DNA of 64,000 nt from Propioniciclava sinopodophylli (GCF_004324755.1 NZ_SDMQ01000008.1:1-64000); one strand, 5' to 3'; positions 27,393 through 40,981 are shown, counted from the stretch's first letter. Program-made: numbers and translations. Notes: generated by a model not told the origin, from the sequence alone.

Positions 27393-28664
27393 ATGCGCCT
27401 CTACCTCGTCCGCCACGGCCGCACCCCCAGCAACGTCGCCCGCCTCCTCGACACCGCAATCCCCGGCGCCGAGCTGGACCCGACGGGGCACGAGCAGGCC
27501 CGCACGCTGGTCGAGCGGCTGGACGGCCACACGGTTGACGCCGTGTACGCGTCCGACCTCATCCGCACCCAGCAGACCCTCGCGCCGTTCGCCGAGCAGC
27601 GCGGGCTGGAGCCGACGATCCTGGGCGGGCTACGCGAGATCCAGGCCGGTGAGGACGAGATGGCACCCCGCTGGGGCCGCTACGTGGGCTCGCTGAAGGC
27701 CTGGGGGGAGGGCGACCTGGCCGCCAGCGTGCCGGGTGGCGAGGACGCGCACGCCTTCTACGAGCGCTACGACGAGGCGATCGCGCAGATCGCCGCCGCC
27801 GGCCACGAGTCGGCGCTGCTGGTCAGCCACGGCGCCGCGCTGCGCATGTGGATCGCGGCGCGTGTGCAGGGCATCGACCTGGCCGAGGTCGTCGGACGCC
27901 GCCTCGGCAACACCACCGTGGTCACCCTGGAGGGCGACCCCGAGCAGGGCTGGACGTTCGTGGCCTGGGACGAGATCGAGGAGCCCGACGAGTGGCCGGC
28001 CTCCCCGACGCCGGAGCCCGAGCTGGTCGAGCTGTCCCGGGCCGAGGCCAGCGCCGCGGCCCCCGGTTGGCGGTACCTGTTGGGGCGCCTGCACCTCACG
28101 ACCGAGTGGGCGGACTTCGGCGAGGCGGCCTCCTTCGTGGCGGTCGTCGCCGAACTGGCCGGGGCCCTGGACCACCACCCCGAGGTCGACCTGCGCGGCA
28201 ACCGCGTCCACCTCGCGGTCGGCACGCACGAGGTCGGGGCCGTCACCTCGCGTGACGTCACCCTGGCCAATCGCGTCTCGGTGCTGGTGCACGAACGCGG
28301 CGGCCACCCCGTGCCGACGGCGCTGACCGAGGTGGAGATCGCCATCGACACCATGGACGCCACCGCGATCCTGCCGTTCTGGAAGGCCGTCCTGGACTAC
28401 GCCGAGGACGGAGACGACGCGCTGATCGACCCCCAGCGGATCGGCCCGCCCGTGTGGTTCCAGCAACTGCACGAGCCCCGCGACGTGCGCAATCGCATCC
28501 ACCTCGACGTGACCGTCGCCCACGACGTCGCCGAGCGGCGCATCGCCACTGCGTTGGCGTCCGGCGGGCGGCTGGTGTCGGACGCCAACGCGCCGGCATT
28601 CACGGTCCTGGCCGACGCCGACGGCAACGAGGCCTGTGTCTGCACCTGGCAGGGTCGCGACTGA
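27393..28664 (+). CDS. Histidine phosphatase fused to PCD-like and VOC-like domains
   Basis: 423 residues with three domains. Residues 1-200 are a histidine phosphatase (phosphoglycerate mutase-like): RHG at 7-9 with catalytic His8, Arg58 region and second His146 in SHGAALR. Residues about 226-300 resemble pterin-4a-carbinolamine dehydratase (WRYLLGRLHL, LDHHPEVDLRGNRVHLAVGTHEVGAVTSRDVTLA); the Glu that normally stands four residues before HHP is Gly257 here, so activity is doubtful. Residues about 312-423 resemble a glyoxalase/VOC half (VEIAIDTMDATAILPFWKAVLDY, PVWFQQL, IHLDVTVAHD). PCD-VOC pairs are known in actinobacteria; the added phosphatase is unusual. No cellular role can be assigned. 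Confidence 0.82.
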   Translation: MRLYLVRHGRTPSNVARLLDTAIPGAELDPTGHEQARTLVERLDGHTVDAVYASDLIRTQQTLAPFAEQRGLEPTILGGLREIQAGEDEMAPRWGRYVGSLKAWGEGDLAASVPGGEDAHAFYERYDEAIAQIAAAGHESALLVSHGAALRMWIAARVQGIDLAEVVGRRLGNTTVVTLEGDPEQGWTFVAWDEIEEPDEWPASPTPEPELVELSRAEASAAAPGWRYLLGRLHLTTEWADFGEAASFVAVVAELAGALDHHPEVDLRGNRVHLAVGTHEVGAVTSRDVTLANRVSVLVHERGGHPVPTALTEVEIAIDTMDATAILPFWKAVLDYAEDGDDALIDPQRIGPPVWFQQLHEPRDVRNRIHLDVTVAHDVAERRIATALASGGRLVSDANAPAFTVLADADGNEACVCTWQGRD

Positions 28665-28672
28665 CCAAGCAC

Positions 28673-28771
28673 GTGTGGCAGATCTGGCTGACGCTCCCGA
28701 CAACCGTGTGGCAAGCCTGAGTGACGGGTTGGACGCCCGGGCGTGCAACCCGTCACTCAGACTTGCCACAC
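28673..28771. repeat. 66-nt near-perfect palindrome with a degenerate direct copy
   Basis: The arms GTGTGGCAAGCCTGAGTGAC... (28706-28731) and their reverse complement (28746-28771) pair over 26 bp with one mismatch. The centre is itself the 12-bp palindrome ACGCCCGGGCGT (28733-28744), so the whole 66 nt is almost self-complementary. A diverged direct copy of the arm, GTGTGGCAGATCTGGCTGACG, starts 33 nt upstream at 28673. It lies just after the phosphatase stop. It could be a REP-like mobile palindrome or a terminator. Confidence 0.85.
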
Positions 28772-28818
28772 GGGCCGGGGAAAGCGCACTCAGTTGCGTC
28801 GCACGAACCTCCGCAACG

Positions 28819-28860
28819 CCGCAGGGCCGCGACGACCAGGTGGTCGTCGCGGCCCTGCGG
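28819..28860. terminator. Strong hairpin at the 3' end of the actP operon
   Basis: A perfect 20-bp stem (CCGCAGGGCCGCGACGACCA and its complement) with a GG loop, 16 nt beyond the actP stop, between convergent genes. It would act in both directions. Confidence 0.8.
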
Positions 28861-28876
28861 GTGCGTGGGAACCCAC

Positions 28877-30505
28877 TCAGTGGGCGATGGCCCCGTCGGC
28901 GCCGGCGCCGGTCATGGAGCGGACCTCCATCTCGGCGGCCTTGCCCAGGTCCGGCTTCTCGTTGGAGAGGACCGTGCCGAGCCAGCCCATGAAGAAGGCG
29001 AGCGGGACGGACACGATGGCCGGGTTGTCGTACGGGAACCAGGCGAAGCTGGCGCCGGGGAACATCGCGCTCGCCAGCGGCTCGGCGCGCCCGATGGGCG
29101 TGGAGACCGCGGGGGAGAAGATGATCAGGCCCAGCGCGCTGATGAGGCCGGAGTAGATCGACCACAGCGAGCCCTGCGTGTTGAACCGCTTCCAGTACAG
29201 CGAGTACAGGATGGACGGCAGGTTGGCGGACGCCGCGACGGCGAAGGCCAGCGCCACGAGGAACGCGATGTTCATGCTCTTGGCGAAGATGCCACCGAAG
29301 ATGGCGAGCGCGCCGATGACGAGCACGGTGTTGCGGGCGACCTTCATCTCGGCGGCGGGGTCGGCCTTGCCGTCCTTCATGACCGAGTTGTAGATGTCGT
29401 GGGCGAACGACGCCGACGACGTGATGGTCAGGCCCGCGACCACCGCGAGGATGGTGGCGAAGGCGACGCCGGCGATGACGGCCAGGAAGATCTGGCCACC
29501 GAGGCCGCCGCCCGGCAGGAAGAACGCCAGGGCGGGGGCGGCGGCGTTGGCCTTGCCGGGCATGCCGTTGATGGCCTGCTGGCCGCCGGGGACGAGCGCG
29601 GCGGCGCCGTAGCCGAGCACCAGGGTGAACAGGTAGAAGGCGCCGATCAGGCCGATCGCCCAGGTCACCGACTTGCGGGCCTCCTTGGCGGTGGGGACCG
29701 TGTAGAAGCGCATCAGGACGTGCGGCAGGCCGGCGGTGCCCAGGACGAGGGCGATGGACAGCGAGATGAAGCCCAGGGGGTCCTTGTACTTGTCGCCGGG
29801 GGCCAGCATCTGGGGCTTGTCGTTGGCTTCCACCGCGGCGCCCATGACGGCGTCGAGGTTGAAACCGAAGGCGGCCAGCACCCAGACCGTCATGATGCCG
29901 GCGCCCGCGATGAGCAGGACGGCCTTGATCATCTGCACCCACGTGGTGCCCTTCATGCCGCCGATGAGCACGTACGCGATCATCAGGATGCCGACGATGA
30001 CGATGACGATGTTCTGCGCCATGTCGCCGGACAGGCCCAGCAGCAGCGACACGAGGCCACCGGCGCCGGCCATCTGGGCGAGCAGGTAGAAGAAGGAGAT
30101 CGCCAGGGTCGAGAAGGCAGCCGCGAGGCGCACGGGCTTCTGCTGCATGCGGAAGCTCAGCACGTCGGCCATCGTGTACTTGCCGGTGTTGCGCAGCGGC
30201 TCGGCCACGAGCAGGAGGGCCACGAGCCAGGCGACGAGGAATCCGATCGAGTAGAGCAGGCCGTCGTAGCCGTTGAACGCGATGGCGCCCGCGATGCCGA
30301 GGAAGGACGCGGCGGACAGGTAGTCGCCCGCGATGGCGAAGCCGTTCTGGGTGCCCGAGAAGGAGGCACCGCCGGTGTAGAAGGAGCCCGCCGCCTTGCT
30401 CTGGTTCGCGGTGACGCGGATGACCACGGTCAGGGTCGCGACAACGAACAGGGCGAAGATGACGATGTTGAAGACGGGGTTACCGAGGGTCTCGAGGAGG
30501 ATCAC
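28877..30505 (-). CDS. actP: Sodium/solute symporter, ActP acetate permease type
   Basis: 542 residues, sodium:solute symporter (SSS) family, about 13 membrane segments. The region TGGASFSGTQNGFAIAGDYLSAASFLGIAGAIAFNGYDGLLYSIGFLVAW and the downstream RFYTVPTAKEARKSVTWA match ActP/MctC-type carriers of acetate and other short monocarboxylates. The GTG at 30505 overlaps the stop of the DUF485 gene (GTGA), the usual yjcH-actP arrangement. It likely imports acetate or propionate/pyruvate with Na+ or H+. Confidence 0.92.
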   Translation of the reverse strand: MILLETLGNPVFNIVIFALFVVATLTVVIRVTANQSKAAGSFYTGGASFSGTQNGFAIAGDYLSAASFLGIAGAIAFNGYDGLLYSIGFLVAWLVALLLVAEPLRNTGKYTMADVLSFRMQQKPVRLAAAFSTLAISFFYLLAQMAGAGGLVSLLLGLSGDMAQNIVIVIVGILMIAYVLIGGMKGTTWVQMIKAVLLIAGAGIMTVWVLAAFGFNLDAVMGAAVEANDKPQMLAPGDKYKDPLGFISLSIALVLGTAGLPHVLMRFYTVPTAKEARKSVTWAIGLIGAFYLFTLVLGYGAAALVPGGQQAINGMPGKANAAAPALAFFLPGGGLGGQIFLAVIAGVAFATILAVVAGLTITSSASFAHDIYNSVMKDGKADPAAEMKVARNTVLVIGALAIFGGIFAKSMNIAFLVALAFAVAASANLPSILYSLYWKRFNTQGSLWSIYSGLISALGLIIFSPAVSTPIGRAEPLASAMFPGASFAWFPYDNPAIVSVPLAFFMGWLGTVLSNEKPDLGKAAEMEVRSMTGAGADGAIAH

Positions 30506-30852
30506 TTGGCCGCTCCTTCCAGGCGCTCGCGGATGCTGGTCGCGATGGGATCGACCTTGGTGCGGGCGTGGCGGAGGTACAGCCACGTGATGACGAAGGT
30601 CGTGACGAACTGCATGAGGCCGAGGAAGTGGCCCAGGTTGAAGTGCGGCATGCCCAGGAAAGGCTGGGACATGAAGGCCTTCGCATACACGGACGCGAGG
30701 ACGTAGGCGAAGTACCACACGAGAAAGGCGATGGTCATCGGGAAGGCGAAACCGCGGAACGTCTTGCGGAGTCGGTCGAACTCCTCCGAGTTCTGTACCT
30801 CGATGAACGCCTCCTCCGAGATCTTCGGCTTGGGCGCGTTGGGGTCAGACAT
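30502..30852 (-). CDS. DUF485 membrane protein, partner of ActP
   Basis: 116 residues with two membrane helices (TFRGFAFPMTIAFLVWYFAYVLASVYAKAFM and LGHFLGLMQFVTTFVITWLYLRHA) and the DUF485 signature. It is regularly encoded directly before actP (YjcH). The ATG at 30852 is chosen for its GGAGG 5 nt upstream; a longer frame upstream is not supported. Its role in acetate transport is unproven. Confidence 0.92.
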   Translation of the reverse strand: MSDPNAPKPKISEEAFIEVQNSEEFDRLRKTFRGFAFPMTIAFLVWYFAYVLASVYAKAFMSQPFLGMPHFNLGHFLGLMQFVTTFVITWLYLRHARTKVDPIATSIRERLEGAAK

Positions 30853-31043
30853 GAAACCTCCGTTGGTCAGATCTGCCGACTGCTGGCAGCCGCACACTAG
30901 TGCCCGCTCCACACGGGTCGTCAACACTACTACGGGCTGTCGTAGGCAATCGTTGTCATTCCGTGACTATTCCTCGACGTCAAGTATCTCGGCATCGAAG
31001 TATGTGGTTCTTCAACGGACGATGCCGATGCCCGACGCCGCCG

Positions 31044-31892
31044 TCAACGGAAGATGACGGTCCTGTGCCCGTCCAGGAAGACCCGGTGCTCGGCGTAGAG
31101 GCGGACGGCCTCGGCCAACGTCCGGCTCTCCTGTTCCTGCCCCAAAGCTACGAGTTCGGGGACCGTTTTGGTGTGGTCGACACGCGTGACGTTCTGTTCC
31201 ACGATCGGGCCCTCGTCGAGGTCCTCGGTGACGAAGTGGGCGGTCGCGCCGATGAGCTTCACGCCGCGCTCGTGCGCCTGCCGGTAGGGGTTGGCCCCCT
31301 TGAAGCCGGGCAGGAACGAGTGGTGGATGTTGATGGCGCGTCCGGCCAGGGTGCGGCACAGCTCGGGGGAGAGGATCTGCATGTAGCGGGCCAGTACCAC
31401 CAGCTCGATGTCCTCGGCCTCCACGCGTTCCAGGACGACGCGCTCGAAGTCGGCCTTCGTCTCCGGCAGCACGACGTGGTCGGTGAAGGGCACCCCGTAG
31501 AAGGTCGCCAGCGCGCGGAGGTCGGCATGGTTGGCCATGACGCCCGACACCTCGATCGGCAGCAGGCCGGAGCGCTGCCGGAACAGCAGGTCGTTCAGGC
31601 AGTGGGCCGCCTTGCTCGCGAGGATGAGGGTGCGGCGCGGGCGTCCGACCTCGTCGAGGTGCCAGCTGGCCTGCAGGTAGGCGGCCAGGGGGCGCACCGA
31701 CTCCTCGAAGGCCGAGCGCTCGAAGCCCGACTGCACCTGCACCCGCATGAAGAAGCGACCTGTGTCGGAGCTGAACTGCTGCAGCTCGGTGATGTTGCCC
31801 TGGGCGGCGGCCACCGCCCCGGTCACGGCGTGCACGATGCCGGGACGGTCGGGGCACTCGAGGGTCAACACCCAGTGGGACGAAGCGGTCAC
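31044..31892 (-). CDS. purU: Formyltetrahydrofolate deformylase
   Basis: 282 residues. The N-terminal ACT domain (about 7-85, LTLECPDRPGIVHAVTGAV) is followed by a formyltransferase-like domain with the catalytic Asn188, His190 (INIHHSFLPGFKG) and Asp226 (EDLDEGPIVEQ). It hydrolyses 10-formyl-THF to formate and THF, supplying formate for purine synthesis and balancing one-carbon pools. It starts with GTG, 8 nt after TAGAGT. It lies downstream of the patatin gene on the same strand. Confidence 0.94.
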   Translation of the reverse strand: MTASSHWVLTLECPDRPGIVHAVTGAVAAAQGNITELQQFSSDTGRFFMRVQVQSGFERSAFEESVRPLAAYLQASWHLDEVGRPRRTLILASKAAHCLNDLLFRQRSGLLPIEVSGVMANHADLRALATFYGVPFTDHVVLPETKADFERVVLERVEAEDIELVVLARYMQILSPELCRTLAGRAINIHHSFLPGFKGANPYRQAHERGVKLIGATAHFVTEDLDEGPIVEQNVTRVDHTKTVPELVALGQEQESRTLAEAVRLYAEHRVFLDGHRTVIFR

Positions 31893-31900
31893 GCCGGCCG

Positions 31901-31906
31901 ACTCTA
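31901..31906 (-). promoter_or_regulatory. -10 box of purU
   Basis: TAGAGT, 8 nt before the GTG, with no clear Shine-Dalgarno. Confidence 0.45.
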
Positions 31907-31935
31907 CCCTCCGGGACGAGGCGTGGGCGGGGGTG

Positions 31936-36110
<4,175 letters not shown>

Positions 36111-36114
<4 letters not shown>

Positions 36115-36983
36115 CCCCGCCTGAGGTGGCGACCGGGCTGGTGGCACCCGGTCGCGGTCGCGGGCTGCTGGACGTCCATCGCAACCGGTACCTGCTGAGC
36201 CTGATCACCCGCAAGGAGATCCAGGTTCGCTACCGCGGGTCGGTGCTCGGCATCCTGTGGAGCTACATCAAGCCAGCGATGCAGTTCGCGGTGTTCTTCG
36301 TGGCGATGGGCCTGTTCCTGGGCCTCAACCGGGGCCTCGAGAACTACGCCGTTTACCTGTTCAGCGGCATCATCCTCATGAACCTGTTCAACGAGTCGTT
36401 CCGCAACGCCGCCAGGTCGGTCGTCGAGAACTACAACCTGATCAAGAAGATCTACCTGCCGCGCGAGCTGTTCCCGGTCTCCAGCCTCTGGGTCGCGCTG
36501 GCGCACTTCTTCCCCCAGGTCGTGGTGCTGGTCGTGGCGTGCCTGTTCTTCGGCTGGGTGCCCGGCCTCGCCCAGGTCGGGGCCGTCCTGCTCGGCACGG
36601 CCATCGTCGCCGTGTTCTCCCTCGGCATCGGGCTGCTGTTCGCCACCGCCAACGTCTTCTTCCGCGACGCGGAGAACATCGTCGAGCTGCTGGTCATGAT
36701 CACGACGTGGGCCTCGCCGGTGCTCTACACGTGGACGATGGTGCGCGATGCCATGGCGCCGTGGATGTTCGCCCTCTACATGCTCAACCCGCTCACCGTG
36801 GCGACCGAGCTGTTCCACTTCGGCTTTTGGCAGCCGACCCTCGACGCGTCCAGCACCTGGGCGCTGCCGGACGCCTTCTTCTCCCTCTGGGTGCCCGTGG
36901 CCATCGGGGTGTCCCTGCTGTTCCTGTTCCTCGGCGACCTGGCCTTCCGGCGCCACGAGGGCACGTTCGCCCAGGAGCTCTGA
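36111..36983 (+). CDS. wzm: ABC-2 polysaccharide export permease Wzm
   Basis: 290 residues with six membrane segments. NRYLLSLITRKEIQVRYRGSVLGILWSYIKPAMQF is the standard start of polysaccharide/teichoic-acid ABC-2 permeases. With Wzt it should flip the lipid-linked galactan across the membrane. It overlaps glfT2 by 4 nt and wzt by 1 nt. Confidence 0.92.
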
Positions 36984-37750
36984 TGACCGACCGCACGCCG
37001 CCCGGCCAAGAAGTCGTCCTGCGCCTCGACCACGTCACCAAGGAGTTCGTGCTGCGGCACACCCGCTCCCTGAAGGAGGCGCTGGTCTGGCTCGTCAAGG
37101 GCCGCAAGGGCGACCTGAGCGCCAAGTTCAAGGCGTTGGAGGACCTCAGCCTCACCGTCCACGACGGCGAGTCGGTGGCCCTGCTGGGCCTCAACGGGTC
37201 GGGCAAGTCGACCACGCTCAAGATCATCTCCGGGGTCATGCGCCCCGACACCGGCACGATCGGCGTCCGGGGTCGCGTGGCGGGCCTGATCGAGGTCGGC
37301 GCTGGCTTCCACCTCGACCTGCCCGGCCGAGACAACGTGTACCTGAACGCGGCGATCCTCGGCATGACCAAGGAGGAGATCGACGCGAAGTTCGACGACA
37401 TCGTGGCCTTCTCCGAGATCGGCGACTTCATCGACACCGAGGTGAAGTTCTACTCCTCCGGCATGTACCTGCGCCTGGCCTTCGCCGTGGCCGTGCACAC
37501 CGACCCGGACGTCTTCCTCGTCGACGAGATCCTCGCCGTGGGGGACGAGCCGTTCCAGCGCAAGTGCATCGCCCGCATCCAGGAGCTGGTCTCCCGCGGG
37601 AAGACGCTGGTGGTGGTCAGCCACGACCTCGAACTCGTCCAGCAGATCTGCGAGCGGGGCGTCGTGATGGAGAAGGGCCGGATGGTCTTCGACGGCACCT
37701 GCGCCGAGGCCGTCGGCTTCCTGCGCGAGCGCAACCGCGGCGCCGCGTGA
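36983..37750 (+). CDS. wzt: Polysaccharide ABC transporter ATPase Wzt
   Basis: 255 residues: Walker A GLNGSGKST (69-77), the signature YSSGM (157-161) and Walker B VFLVDE (177-182). FVLRHTRSLKEALVWLVKGRKG at the N-terminus is typical of Wzt/TagH ATPases. There is no C-terminal carbohydrate-binding domain, so recognition of a capped chain end is not expected; the same short form occurs in the mycobacterial galactan exporter. It partners Wzm. Confidence 0.93.
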   Translation: MTDRTPPGQEVVLRLDHVTKEFVLRHTRSLKEALVWLVKGRKGDLSAKFKALEDLSLTVHDGESVALLGLNGSGKSTTLKIISGVMRPDTGTIGVRGRVAGLIEVGAGFHLDLPGRDNVYLNAAILGMTKEEIDAKFDDIVAFSEIGDFIDTEVKFYSSGMYLRLAFAVAVHTDPDVFLVDEILAVGDEPFQRKCIARIQELVSRGKTLVVVSHDLELVQQICERGVVMEKGRMVFDGTCAEAVGFLRERNRGAA

Positions 37751-37753
37751 GGC

Positions 37754-38587
37754 TCAGGCGTCGCGCCAGCGCGTGAACGCCGCGTAGGCCGGACGCCGCA
37801 GGGCGGGCGGCACGAAGCGCCACACCCCCCGGACCACCAGGTTGCGGGCGAACTGCGCCGGCGTGGTGAACCCCAGCCGCAGCATGCGGCCCTGCAGCAC
37901 CAGCTCGGAGCGGAACAGCTCCCAACCGCCGCGCCGACGGTACGCGCCGGCGCCCACGCGGTAGAGCACCAGCGGCTCGGCCGCGTTCGTCACGCGGGCG
38001 CCGGCGTGCAGCATGCGGACGAACAGCCAGTAGTCCTCCAGGCGGGCCAGGTGCTGGTAGCCGCCGGCCGCCGCCACCGCGCTGCGGCGGTAGACCACGG
38101 ACGGGTGGTTGAAGGGGTCGGCCAGGCGGGCGAGCCGGGCGATCTCCTCGGGATCGGCGGGCCAGGCCCGCTGCAGCCCGGGCTGGGCCTCGTCGGCCTC
38201 GAACTCCACGACGGCCGAGGACAGCAGGTCGACGTCGGCCATGAGGGGTACCTGCCGTGCGAAGCGCTGGGGGAGGGAGACGTCGTCGGCGTCCGCACGG
38301 GCGACGACCTCGTGGCGGCAGGCGGCGAGCCCGGCCTGCAGGGCCCCGGCCAGCCCGAGGTTGGTGGGCAGCGCGACGACCCGCACCGGGACGCCGGCGG
38401 TGAGCTCGCCCGCCTCGGTGCGGCGCAGGACGGCGGCGATGGGGGCGGGCACCGGCCCGTCCACCACGACGACGAGCTCGTCGGGCCGTAGCTCCTGGTC
38501 GCGGGTCACCGACGTGATCGCGCGCTCGAAGAAGCCGGCGTCGTCGCCGCGGTAGACCGGCAGCAGGACACTGAAGGGCTCAGGCAC
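37754..38587 (-). CDS. Family 2 glycosyltransferase
   Basis: 277 residues, GT-A fold. FSVLLPVYRGDDAGFFERAITSV is the N-terminal nucleotide-sugar region, RADADDVSLPQRFARQ contains the DxD, and LARLEDYWLFVRMLHAGARVTNAAEPLVLYRVGAGAYRRRGG is the acceptor region seen in many capsule/rhamnan transferases. The GTG at 38587 overlaps the stop of the preceding glycosyltransferase by 8 nt. The donor sugar is unknown. It is convergent with wzt and probably adds a linker or side sugar to the same polymer (context inference). Confidence 0.85.
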   Translation of the reverse strand: MPEPFSVLLPVYRGDDAGFFERAITSVTRDQELRPDELVVVVDGPVPAPIAAVLRRTEAGELTAGVPVRVVALPTNLGLAGALQAGLAACRHEVVARADADDVSLPQRFARQVPLMADVDLLSSAVVEFEADEAQPGLQRAWPADPEEIARLARLADPFNHPSVVYRRSAVAAAGGYQHLARLEDYWLFVRMLHAGARVTNAAEPLVLYRVGAGAYRRRGGWELFRSELVLQGRMLRLGFTTPAQFARNLVVRGVWRFVPPALRRPAYAAFTRWRDA

Positions 38588-39545
38588 GACCGGCACCCCG
38601 CTCGACCTGGGCGACGTCGGCGGCCACCGGGGTACCCGCCAGAACCGCGACGGTCGGACGCGGTGCGTGCAACCCCTCGGCGAGCCCGCGGCGTCCGTGT
38701 CCGGCCAGCGCCCGCCGGTCGGCGGAGCGGCCGAGCATCCTCGCCCAGCGCAGGGCCGTCGACCCGGCGTAGAGGGCGCGGTCGGCCGGGCCCAGGGCGT
38801 CCGAACGCGTGAAGACCCACAGCTTGTTGCGGACCTCGTTGGTGAAGCGGGGGCCGGGGTCGGCGTCCGAGCTGCCGAAGACCTTGGTGAGGTGGTACAC
38901 CCGGGACGCCGGCACGTACAGGCCGACCCCGTCACGCAGCAGGCGCGCGGTGTACTCGAAGTCGTCGTTCCACAGGAAGTAGTCGGCCTCGGGCAGGCCG
39001 TGGCGGCGGATCGCGTCCGCGTCGATGAGGATCGACACGAAGGACGCCGACCGGATCGGGTAGCCGCCCGCCAGTTCCGCGGCCCCGCGGGTGGTGCGGT
39101 CGGCGCCGGGTCGGGGACGCGGCCGGTTCATCGGGTGCTCGCGCCCGTCGCTCCAGTCGGCGCGGGAGGCGGCGACCGTGACGCGGCCCGGGTAGCGGAC
39201 GCGGGCGGCCAGCAAAGCGGCGAGCGCCCCGGGGGTCGGCACGGTGTCGTCGTCCATCACCCACACCAGCTCGGCCCCGTGCCGGACGACGGCCCGCGCG
39301 ATGCCGGCGGCGAACCCGCCCGCGCCGCCCGTGTTCTCGGGCAGCGTGACGACCTCGGTCACGACCGGGTGGGACGCCGCCAGCTCGGCAGAGTCGTCGG
39401 TGGAGGCGTTGTCGATGACGACGACGCCGTCGGCAGGCCGCTCCTGGGCGGCCAGACCGGCCAGCGTCTGGGCCAGCAGGTCGCGCCGGTTCCAGGCCAC
39501 CACGACGGCCACCACGCGCTGGTCCAACGAGGCGTCGACTCCCAT
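38580..39545 (-). CDS. GlfT1-like family 2 glycosyltransferase
   Basis: 321 residues. VVAVVVAWNRRDLLAQTLAGLAAQ, NTGGAGGFAAGIARA and the metal-binding MDDDTVP (DDD at 98-100) match galactofuranosyltransferases of the GlfT1/Rv3782 type, which add the first galactofuranose residues to the linker. YFLWNDDFEYTARL contains the catalytic Asp region. The ATG at 39545 is 7 nt after TAGGGT; an upstream ATG at 39554 would fall in the -10 box. It starts a two-gene minus-strand unit facing the glf operon. Confidence 0.83.
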   Translation of the reverse strand: MGVDASLDQRVVAVVVAWNRRDLLAQTLAGLAAQERPADGVVVIDNASTDDSAELAASHPVVTEVVTLPENTGGAGGFAAGIARAVVRHGAELVWVMDDDTVPTPGALAALLAARVRYPGRVTVAASRADWSDGREHPMNRPRPRPGADRTTRGAAELAGGYPIRSASFVSILIDADAIRRHGLPEADYFLWNDDFEYTARLLRDGVGLYVPASRVYHLTKVFGSSDADPGPRFTNEVRNKLWVFTRSDALGPADRALYAGSTALRWARMLGRSADRRALAGHGRRGLAEGLHAPRPTVAVLAGTPVAADVAQVERGAGRA

Positions 39546-39552
39546 GGCGGCC

Positions 39553-39558
39553 ACCCTA
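39553..39558 (-). promoter_or_regulatory. -10 box of the GlfT1-like gene
   Basis: TAGGGT, 7 nt before the ATG, back to back with the promoter of the CNNM gene. Confidence 0.6.
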
Positions 39559-39592
39559 TCCGCTCGCGTCCGGCGCCGACGGCGTGCCCCGG

Positions 39593-39598
39593 TACGCT
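39593..39598 (+). promoter_or_regulatory. -10 box of the CNNM/CorC gene
   Basis: TACGCT, 6 nt before the GTG: leaderless. Confidence 0.6.
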
Positions 39599-39604
39599 GT
39601 GCGG

Positions 39605-40939
39605 GTGAGTCCGACCCTGTCGAACGTGCTGCTGATCTTCCTGTTCATCCTCATCGGCGGTGTGTTCGCCGCCGCCGAGATGGCGCTGGTGTCCCTGCGC
39701 GACAGCCAGGTGCGGGGGCTGGCGTCCAAGGGCAAGCGCGGCGCCACGGTGGCGCGGCTGGCGGCCGACCCCAACATCTTCCTCTCCGCGGTGCAGATCG
39801 GCGTCACCATGTCCGGCTTCCTGGCCGCCTCGTTCGGCGGCGCGACGCTCGCCGAGGACCTGGCCCCGGTGCTGGTCGGCTGGGGCCTGCCCGAGCCCGC
39901 GGCCCGCACGCTCGCCCTTGTGCTGGTGACGGTGGCCATCTCCTATTTCTCGATCGTGCTGGGCGAGCTCACGGCCAAGCGCCTGGCCATGCAACGCGCC
40001 GAGACATTCGCGCTGACGCTCGGGCCGCTGGTCAACGTGATCGCGACCATCACCCGGCCGGTGATCTGGTTCCTGGGCTTCTCGACCAACATTGCCGTCC
40101 GCCTGTTGGGCGGCGACCCCAAGGCCTCGCGCGAGGAGGTCACCGACGAGGAGCTCCGCGCCATGGTCTCCAGCTCGGCCACCCTCGGCGACGAAGAGCG
40201 CCAGATCGTGGACGAGGTGTTCGCCGCCGGCCAGGTGACGCTGCGCGAGGCGATGGTGCCGCGCACCGAGGTCGACTTCCTCGACGGGGACATGCCCGCA
40301 CACAAGGCCATCCGCCTGATCGCCGACGGCGCCCACTCCCGCTACCCGGTCGTGGGCCGCGACGTGGACGATGTGCTCGGCTTCCTGCACATGCGCGACC
40401 TGTTCGACCTCGACCCGGCCGAGCGCCAGGCCCCGGTCAGCCAGCTCGTCCGCCCCATCAACGCCCTCCCCGGCACCGTCCGCATCCTGCACGCCCTGTC
40501 GGTCATGCAGGCGGCCGGCGACCACATGGTCATCGTCCGCGACGAGTACGGCGGCACCGCCGGCATCGTCACCATCGAGGACCTCGTGGAAGAGCTCATC
40601 GGTGACATCACCGACGAGTTCGACCTGGAGGGCCCCGACGGCGCCACCGGCGGCGCCGACGAGCTGGACGGCCTGACCACGCTGGAACAGTTCGCCGAGC
40701 GGTTCGACCTCGTGCTGCCCGAGGGCCCCTACGACACCGTCGCCGGCTACGTGATGGCCGAGCTCGGCAGCCTGCCGCAGCTGGGCGATGCGGTCGCCCG
40801 CGCGCTGCCGCCGGCGGGGGAGGGCGCCGACACCCCGCAGGAGGTGGAGTTCACCGTCACCGAGCTCGACGGGCGCCGCGCCTCCCGCCTGCGCCTGGCC
40901 CGGCTCGGCGCCGGTGCGACGGGCGAGCCGATCCAGTAA
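39605..40939 (+). CDS. CNNM/CorC-family membrane protein (hemolysin C type)
   Basis: 444 residues. A DUF21/CNNM membrane domain (about 1-195, [26 protein letters not shown]) is followed by two CBS domains (about 215-345; [47 protein letters not shown]) and a C-terminal CorC_HlyC domain (about 360-440). Members are linked to Mg2+/Co2+ efflux and balance; the hemolysin name is historical. The GTG at 39605 is set by the -10 box 6 nt upstream. Confidence 0.92.
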   Translation: MSPTLSNVLLIFLFILIGGVFAAAEMALVSLRDSQVRGLASKGKRGATVARLAADPNIFLSAVQIGVTMSGFLAASFGGATLAEDLAPVLVGWGLPEPAARTLALVLVTVAISYFSIVLGELTAKRLAMQRAETFALTLGPLVNVIATITRPVIWFLGFSTNIAVRLLGGDPKASREEVTDEELRAMVSSSATLGDEERQIVDEVFAAGQVTLREAMVPRTEVDFLDGDMPAHKAIRLIADGAHSRYPVVGRDVDDVLGFLHMRDLFDLDPAERQAPVSQLVRPINALPGTVRILHALSVMQAAGDHMVIVRDEYGGTAGIVTIEDLVEELIGDITDEFDLEGPDGATGGADELDGLTTLEQFAERFDLVLPEGPYDTVAGYVMAELGSLPQLGDAVARALPPAGEGADTPQEVEFTVTELDGRRASRLRLARLGAGATGEPIQ

Positions 40940-40981
40940 CCTGCCCGAGCGAGACGGGTGCGTCCACCGGGAGGGAAGGGC

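Noticed and set aside
28721-30706. A 661-codon frame opposite actP
   Set aside because: Composition is His/Asp/Gly/Arg-rich antisense sequence; no domain is recognisable.
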